NCBI RefSeq assembly: GCF_910596095.1
Contig: NC_056548.1
Coordinates: forward strand, 5,915,151 to 5,979,150
DNA from: Thunnus maccoyii
Lineage: Eukaryota > Chordata > Actinopteri > Scombriformes > Scombridae
Reading direction: 5' to 3'
Length of the DNA stretch: 64,000 bases
Position numbers and translations under genes: made by a program. Positions 57,136 to 64,000 of this stretch are shown here, one piece after another. Numbering within the stretch: the first letter of the stretch is position 1; every line of letters starts with the position of its first letter. A model generated the notes under the pieces. It saw nothing but the letters and a program-made list of their open reading frames with translations, did not search any database and was not told where the DNA came from.

Positions 57136-60055
57136 TCTCCTAACCTACCGTGTTAATCATCCTTCAGATCTATCTTTTAACACTCCGAAGGGATCACGAA
57201 CAATAGGTTTAATTATACGGACAAACTGCCTGTTCTTTGTTCTATTCCACTATAAAATAAGCAGATTGTTAAAAAGCCTAAAAAAAATCCTCCTTTAACT
57301 GTGATTCAAATTGTAAACACTTTGACAAGACACTCTGCTTCAACCTCGCAGATGATTTTCAGTGAAGGCGCCCTGAACAGTGTGAAATAGAAATATACTG
57401 CTAATGGATAAAAAGAGAGCGGGGTCAGATGGGGGGAAAACGCAGACATGATTGAGGTTCCTGCCCAATTAACTGGAGATCACTTAAATGGTTGGCAAGC
57501 TGAAGAGGTCATTATCCTGAAGAGCTCTGAAGAAGCCCATTAGGGCTTTCAAAAGCTGGACCCATGACTCCTCCACTTTGGTTTTATGTTTCTCCAATAA
57601 AAAGACACATGGCTGAATCTGCTCCATGGAGGCTGCTGGCCTGTTTGCTAAATGCTTTACCTTCACTGAATCTTAAGAACATGTGCAGCCATGCGTATGT
57701 GTGTGTGTGTGTCAGTGGGCTAAATCAGACACACACACACTGTCATACATTCAGTACACTCCAAGCTATCAAGAAACTTCATCCCGTAACACTGAGCGAA
57801 ACCAAAAGAAAAACACAAAGGAACAAATGAATTTTTTCCTCAAACTGAGCACTTCACACAAAACCAATCCAAGAAATATCGACTTTCAGGTTAACTCTGC
57901 ATAAGAGATGGTAAACTAAACAATGCACAAATGTTTCCCTGAACAGCCAGAGAAACATGATTTGCAACATCAATATATACAGCTGCAAAGGGACTGGGTG
58001 TATAAAGTCTTTTTCAACGGGATTCCACATACACGGTGTGTGTGGGAATCATCCATTCATGCACAAACGTTCTACATAATCACGCTTCTCTGACCATGAA
58101 CATCACAGCAGCATCTCTTATATTAGTCATGCCTTCTCTTCAGCACATTCAACATGAAGCAGTCTCTCTCAACCTCCCCCGAATCCCCATCGTCTCTTCA
58201 CCAACATGCAAGTTGAATCCAAATGTATTTTTAAGGGCTTTTTGCAAAACATGGCTGTTTAAAGTGCGGTTTAAAGAGCATGACTACAGATAAAAAGACC
58301 CTACGTGAGTGTTTGTGCATATAAGAGTGCTACTAATTTGTCTCTCCACTTGTACCGGGATGGCTCAAATTCACAGAAAATGTTTTTTTTTCATCCTTTA
58401 ACACCTGGTTTTAGTTTTAAAATTAATCTCTGCAAACTATATCTACATGAAAAATTACTCAAGGAAAGAAAATTAAGGAATTTAGTGAGTGCAACTATAA
58501 AAACTGTACAAGAATAATAGAATTTCATGAATATGTGACTATATTATGATAATAAAAAATGACGGACTTCACATTTGCGATTTGCTCATCTGGGGGCTCG
58601 TTTGTGAGACTCCAGTGGTTTTAAGGCCACAGACAGCAGCTTAATTCACTTATACCTCATGCCAGATGTGGCACAGTTCAAGGTAGTATTCACTCTGTTG
58701 GCAATGGGCTTTTCAAGAACATAACTTATTGCCACTAATGAACTGTTCATTTGTAATGGCAGTGTGTAATGGTGATGAGCAACAGGAGTTCATAGTTTGC
58801 CCACCTTTTTTATTCCTAACCACATCTCTTGCAGCAGAGCCCCGATAGAGAGATTGCCATATGACCTAATTATCTCTCATTAGTGGCCTCGGTAATTACA
58901 GGCCCTTTTACAGCTCCATCTCCTCTGTCTCACATAAGAGGGGATTTCAATTAGGCTTGCCTTGCAGCTCTGCCTGCCTCGCTTTCACAGCTAAGCCACA
59001 CTGTCACCTGTGTAGCCAAGCATAGCCAATCGGCAGGCAGACTGGCACCCATGGAAAGCTCCTACAAAAGATATGTGTTTCTGCGGATGGGTTTTATTCA
59101 TTCCATATCACGCACCCATCAACGAGACATGACAACAAGACAGCTTGAAGAGGTATCTTCTTTCAGTGAAGAGAAAAATAACCTTTTACGCCATCTTCTG
59201 CAAGCAGCACATCAAAAAAAAAAAACATAAGAAACAAACTATGTATTGCAGCGCATCTTCCTGTCATAAGTAAATAGTATGTGATATGCAAATTCTCAGG
59301 CATCCAAGTGACAGAAAATGCCTCCATCAAGCCAGATTCGTCAGACATAGACTAGGAGGGGAAAGAAGATTGAATCAGTGGCCCTTACATTATTCAGATA
59401 AAAGCAAAGTTGGACACACGGGAGGAAGAAACAGTGGAGGAGAGAAAGAGAGGAAGCAACAGAAGAGGCTTGAAATTGTTGAGTAGGGGCGAGGAATTAC
59501 TCCACCATCCCCTTCACACCCGCTTATCATTTATCTCTCACTCCAACCCCGGTGCCAAATCAGTCACCCTAATTAACAGGCCAGCGAGAAACACCAATCA
59601 ATACTGCAGAGGGATAATTAACCCCTTGTGTTCTCAATCGTCTCTACAAAGGTGAAATTGAAATTGATTGAGATTACCTTTTGTTGGCTAATTGTGGCCC
59701 TCAGTCGGGTGAAGGAGGGTCGACTAACGGCACATGGGCCGTTATCAGGAATCAGTGGGATTGATGTTAGTTGGAGAAGTGCAGCAACAAGGTGTTTTGA
59801 CTGCTGTGGAATATACCGGCTGAGGGACGCTGAGGATTTTGAAACTGCACTGCAGCTTCAAATGGCACTGCGGTATAGTTACAATGTTGAATGCAACATA
59901 TGACTTCAGGAGCAACCAGAACCTTGCTTCTATTGACCTGACAAGCCTGGTTAACACATCCTATATTGTTTCTGTGACAACCCTGGGATTACCCTCTGTT
60001 TTATATTGGGTTATGTTCCTGGGTGCCTGGAGGTGGAGTGAAGGGCAGGGTTGTC
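57136..60055. other. Non-coding DNA with candidate conserved blocks
   Basis: No gene. About 58,805-58,990 (GACCTAATTATCTCTCATTA, CTCGGTAATTACAGGCCC, GATTTCAATTAGGCTTGCC) is dense in AATTA/TAATTA homeobox-type sites. About 57,450-57,560 and 59,560-59,710 are similar in style. CA/GT-rich text at 57,695-57,740. Confidence 0.4.
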
Positions 60056-60059
60056 AGAG

Positions 60060-60310
60060 GAGATGCGGCTCACCTGTATTTAAAATGGCTGCTGGACCTG
60101 CTCTGGTTCTCTCTCACCATGTAACACCCTGTTGATACTCCAGTTCTCCACTTTATCATTATTTTTTGATTCTTAATTTTCCACACACCTCATGATACAC
60201 TCATCCATACACTCCTGGCACTACTGATTCCCATGTTTTGCTTGATGTTTATGTTGTTCCGTATTTTGGCCCAGTAAAACCCTTCAAGGTAATGTTTGTG
60301 TGAGTTTCCT
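60060..60310 (+). mobile_element. LTR-like or promoter-like module, copy 2
   Basis: Shares with 21,230-21,500 a TATTTAAAATGGCTGCTGGA-type TATA block, a C/T-rich leader, and a tail with CCACACACCTCATGATACAC and CATCCATACACTCCTGGCAC. The two are clearly diverged. A poly(A)-like or LTR end was not located. Confidence 0.35.
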
Positions 60311-60944
60311 CTTTGTTGCAAGAGGGAGCCAGGTTGTATCAGTTTATCTTTTATTTAGACTCAGATCATATTTTAAATGTGGGTGCAGGTGTTGTTAGTT
60401 GTGTGGCATTACATCAAATTCCTGTTTAATAACCAGAAACTAAAGTTTTTCCTGTGAACATATTTAGTACAATTGTAAGATTTTGACCTAACCTATGATT
60501 TGTTCTTTGTATGTAATGTTTTGCTCCTTTCTTAAAATAAAAACTAATAAAAACAGTTTATGAAATATATATTTATAATTATTTGACTGAGGTTTGGTCT
60601 TAATATCTATAAAGTTTGTTTTACAGAATATTTTTCAATCAACTGAACTTATCCTGCAGTTTTTATCACTTTTTACTGTGTTTTGTGTGTATTTGGCCTC
60701 TTATGTCATCTATTGTCATATTGTTAGCTTTTTGATTGTTTTTAGTTTGCCTAGCTGCAAAATGAATTTACTCTGATGCGACAACAAATGTCTGAACTGC
60801 CATTAGCAATTAATATCAGATGTCTTGTAGATACAAGTGGGTTGCAGAAGCAAAAACAGTAAGAATTTTGAACATTGCAACTTATACAGAACATTTTTAT
60901 GTTGAGTCAGTTTTTTTATATATTATTATTATTAATAATATACC

Positions 60945-61262
60945 CATAGAGCTGCAACGAGTAGTCATTTAATCGATTAGTCAACAATGCAACTTTGATA
61001 ATCAAAATTATTTCATTTCATTGTCATTTTTAAAGGAAAATGCCAAACATTTGCTGGTTGCAGCTTCTCAAATTTGAGGATTTGAACCTTTTTTTTGTGT
61101 GTGTCATACATGACAGTAAACTGACTATCTTTGGATTTTGGGTTGATCAGACAAAGCAAAACAAAAAAGACTTTTAAAGACGTCACCTTGGAGTCTAAAA
61201 AACTTTATATTTTAGACAAAATGATTAATATTGAGAAAATAATTGTTACTTGCAGCCCTAAT
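60945..61262 (+). mobile_element. hAT-type MITE, family A copy 6
   Basis: Starts TAGAGCTGCAACGAGTAGTC and ends GTTACTTGCAGCCCTA, so the two ends are inverted repeats of a TAGGGCTGCAAC-type terminus. Internal blocks: GGTTGCAGCTTCTCAAATTT, ATCTTTGGATTTTGGGTTGA, AAGACGTCACCTTGGAGTCT. The most complete copy here. Confidence 0.75.
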
Positions 61263-61770
61263 AACATAGAAATGAGTTTACACTACAGTCCTGCAGCGGC
61301 CCAGCAGCAGACACACCATACTTCGCTCTCATATGCATAATCAGCCTATCAAATCTCACTCACATCCTTGTTGGTTTACATTCTTTAAATAATGGACTCA
61401 CCATTTGGACGCTGGACTGCTGATTCATCTATCTGATTTGGCTGACAATCAATGTTTGCAGGTCTCCTAAATCAATATAAGGTGGCCTACATCTGCAGCA
61501 GACAGGAGAGTGTCCCTGCAGAGCCACTAACCCACAGCAGTTGAGATACTTGGCCTCCAAAGTGGATTTTCTTTCCACTGAAGCTAACAAGTCCCGATGC
61601 AAATCCAAGGTCGACAACAGTTAACGTTGGCGTCACTCCTTCCCTCATCAGGCGGCTCTCAGGTGCACAGTTCTGGGTAATCAACCTGCACTGCTCTGTC
61701 CTCCTCCAGAAATAGTCTTTATATTCTAAATCAGTACCCGACAATGAGACTGATATGTGGGCAGTGGGCA
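61263..61770. other. Non-coding DNA
   Basis: No gene; overlapping minus-strand frames at 61,429-61,771 lack a signature. Confidence 0.45.
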
Positions 61771-61771
61771 A

Positions 61772-62700
61772 TTTGAGGGGGGATGAGGGGGGATGCCATC
61801 CCCCTTGTTAGCAAAATCACTAAAATGCATCCCCTTTGTCACCCCCCCTCTCCATCCCCTAATAGCAGAGAGAGTGCAGGGGCAGAGGGGTTGTTTAGTT
61901 GAATGTTAGTCTAGTCTGTCTGACTCATTGATCCTTTATCTGACTGAGGTTCGAGCAAGTTAGAATATATAGCCCCGACCATGTCTCTGAAATATCAGTA
62001 ACCTAACAGCGCTGTGTATTGATAAATCCATGGTGCTGTCCATGGTGCTGAAGTAGCAGATGGATTTGTAATTGTGCCTTTTTCTCTCAGTCCTGCCCTT
62101 CTGTCAGTTTCATCTTGGATCTGTAATATTCTATAAACTATATACTATAAATACTCAATTCTATACTTTATTGTAGCCTATATACTCTGTAGAGTAGTGT
62201 CACCCTCATGATGAAAGTGACAAGTAGCAACTTGTAGTCGCTGAAGAGCGAGAGGATCATAGAGACACACTGCTGCCTGCAGTATTCCTATAATATTTCT
62301 ATGATCATTCAGTAGCATCTGTCCTGCTGAAAATATACCTCCAGACCAACCCACCTCTGTAACAAAATATGTTAGGGGAGACATGACTACAAATATAGCT
62401 TTTAATATAGATGTTAGGTGTAAATTGGGAGTGGAGCAGCTGCTACAGTTAGATAATTCAAGGTAAAGTTTGTACTGTTAAAACTAAGGTGTGTTTTTAA
62501 AAATAAGCATTATTAAAATGCTTAATGTCCACATCCAGTAAAAGAATAGGCCTACACAAAATGTTTATTTAGCCTGATAGCAGTTCTATTAAATCAAAAT
62601 TATGATCGCAATTATAATACCAACAATTAGGCCTATATGATGATCCTGCAGTCCTAGAGTTAACTCTAACTCTCCCTTTGGGCCATCCCCCCAGTTAAAA
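61772..62700. mobile_element. Repeat bounded by GGGGGGATG-type ends
   Basis: The left side reads GAGGGGGGATGAGGGGGGAT; the reverse complement of the right side (about 62,675-62,700) reads TTTTTAACTGGGGGGATGGC. The ends therefore look inverted and G-rich, like the hAT element at 1.5-2.5 kb. No transposase text was seen in between. Boundaries tentative. Confidence 0.35.
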
Positions 62701-63490
62701 ATTAACAAATCACCTACTGTATGTGGGGAAGATATTCCCTCCATCAGCACTGTCAGGGATGACGGGTTATTTTAATATCACTTTGCCTTAATCAAAAAAC
62801 TTAACACCTGTGGGAGCAGCAGCCATGGCAACAAACGAGCCTTCTGCGCTCGCCAGTGTTATGTCCCAACTGGTTTTCAAACTAACTGGTTACTGTACAT
62901 GTGCACGTGTTGTGTTCACCTAACAGCAGTAGTTGTGGTCTGCCCCGTCATCAGATTCATCACACATTCTCAAGCATATTAGTGGCGATTGTCAAGTCGC
63001 ATCTCATATCTACTGCAGCAAATATGATTGTATACTGTAAGTGAGCACTACATTACAGCCCCCTATGACACTACACATTATGACAAAGAAACACTCAGAC
63101 AGTACTGTCAACATACACTAAATAATTGCTAACACTGAGCCACAGGAAGAACAGAATACAAGCGGTAATATCCTACCCACAGAACAGTTCTGAAGGCATG
63201 GACGCAATGATTTACAGAGTCATTCTCCTTCCTTTTTGTGTATATTGTATAGTAAAATACAGAGGCACCCACTCAGACCTCTTTATTTGCCATTAAGTGC
63301 TCGTCAATACAGTGTTATTTAAGAGTTTTATCGAATGATTCCATCCAAAGCGACCTCCAAAAATGCAATCATAACAAATCAGTTGTCAAACATTTATTGC
63401 AAGAAAGGCATTAGAAAAAAATAAATACTTGATTTCTTAATAACAGGCCGGCACTTTGTGGGAGTAAGGCTCTCAGTTGTCTGTTCCAGG
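62701..63490. other. Non-coding DNA
   Basis: No gene or clear repeat. It would be downstream of the Ulp1 relic if that element extends beyond the window. Confidence 0.4.
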
Positions 63491-63514
63491 TCCTCCTCCT
63501 CCTCCTCCTCCTCC
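63491..63514 (+). repeat. (TCC)8 microsatellite
   Basis: Eight consecutive TCC units. Lies just downstream of the Ulp1 relic on the opposite strand. Confidence 0.9.
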
Positions 63515-63594
63515 TTGATAGTTGTCAGAAAGCTTCAGGTCCTGTTACAGCGTACACGCTGAATAATAGAAGACAGAAAAAAAAGTCTGAATCA

Positions 63595-63874
63595 GTGTCC
63601 AGTCTTCTTCTCCAAGCTATTTCCCTCATCAACTGAGTGATAGCAGCTTCATCAGTCACAAAATCCAGCACCCATTCAGTTAGAAGAAGCTCTGCAAACT
63701 ACACAAGACACAGTACAATCAGCAACATTCAATAGCTGTATTTAACAAAGGGTCAGTTGCACTCACACCTTGCGGACAAATGCCCCACAGCACACTGAGT
63801 CTTGCTGACACAGATGGCTTACTGTATCACAAGTCAACTGTGAGATGTGGATGTGTTTGTGTCTCATGAAAGCT
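63595..63874 (-). pseudogene. Second Ulp1/SENP-type protease relic, two exons
   Basis: Exon 63,769-63,874 (acceptor TTCTACAG, donor GTGTGAGT) encodes RAFMRHKHIHISQLTCDTVS followed by HLCQQDSVCCGAFVRK: the Gln and catalytic Cys region of a C48 protease. It is 106 nt long, the same as the matching exon at 32,499-32,604, and opens the frame in the same phase. The next exon, to 63,698 after GTGTAG, encodes FAELLLTEWVLDFVTDEAAI then TQLMREIAWRRRL, the expected C-terminal helices. The PHD finger found at 31.7-32.3 kb was not seen downstream. HPKQ is HLCQ here, and the first Cys of CCGAF is where Ser or Asn usually sits. The 5' exons lie beyond the window. A relic of a related element is most likely; the frames shown are open. 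Confidence 0.65.
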
Positions 63875-64000
63875 CTGTAGAATAGCAAAATATTGTTGCT
63901 ATTTGTAACAAAGAACCTTTTTATGACATTATTACCACTGATGAATAACTTCATCCTCGTCATATCCTTGCATTTGTTTATGTGGTCAGGGGTTTCACCT
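63875..64000. other. Probable intron of the Ulp1 relic
   Basis: AT-rich; would precede the 106-nt exon on the minus strand. No Asp-containing exon (VDPF-type) is reached before the window edge. Confidence 0.35.

Overview
The window looks like a euchromatic, AT-rich, mostly non-coding stretch of a ray-finned (teleost) fish genome. It has no dense ORFs, operons, rRNA or recognisable tRNA gene. It does have long poly-A/T runs, CA/TA/CCT microsatellites, several short dispersed repeats of a kind common in spiny-rayed fishes, and coding fragments of vertebrate-style DNA transposons split by GT-AG introns. No complete host gene was found. Long tracts with homeobox-like AATTA motifs and no repeat character could be conserved non-coding DNA of a gene desert or a large intron, but this is inference. 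All family names come from motif recognition; no search was run.

Left part (1-22 kb): the 3' end of a dispersed repeat at 1-118; a shrunken hAT element at about 1.53-2.48 kb with a transposase C-terminal remnant; copies of two MITE-like families near 8.3-9.0 kb and 16.5-16.8 kb; and a roughly 1-kb direct tandem duplication (13.5-16.35 kb) whose first unit is split by an 0.8-kb insertion of the same repeat that opens the window.

Mobile-element cluster (22-37 kb): (a) a spliced-looking minus-strand exon at 23.3-23.6 kb resembling teleost G2/M E3-ligase-like proteins; (b) a PIF/Harbinger element at about 24.2-27.8 kb with its two standard genes, a HARBI1-like DDE nuclease (+) and a Myb/SANT-type protein (-), convergent; (c) a minus-strand, multi-exon tyrosine-recombinase-like gene with an N-terminal zinc-finger-like motif at 28.0-30.3 kb; (d) the most notable object, a 5.7-kb DNA transposon at about 31.1-36.9 kb bounded by long imperfect inverted repeats of about 260 bp. 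It encodes, all on the minus strand, a Gypsy-type integrase (H2C2, DDE, GPY/F), then a Ulp1/SENP-type (C48) cysteine protease and a C-terminal PHD finger. This matches the Ginger class, in which a retrotransposon-type integrase serves as a cut-and-paste transposase. Stops and frameshifts make this copy inactive, but splice sites, phases and catalytic residues are readable. A second Ulp1 relic with an identical 106-nt exon lies at the right edge (63.6-63.9 kb).

Right part (37-64 kb): non-coding DNA with a tRNA-derived SINE (41.9 kb), a LINE-type fragment split by a nested hAT-like MITE (43.9-44.7 kb), several copies of one hAT-type MITE (46.5, 49.7, 53.1, 56.8 and 60.9 kb), a long dispersed repeat at 48.1-48.7 kb, a pyrimidine-rich low-complexity block at 54.9-55.4 kb, and a C/G-run-bounded repeat at 61.8-62.7 kb.
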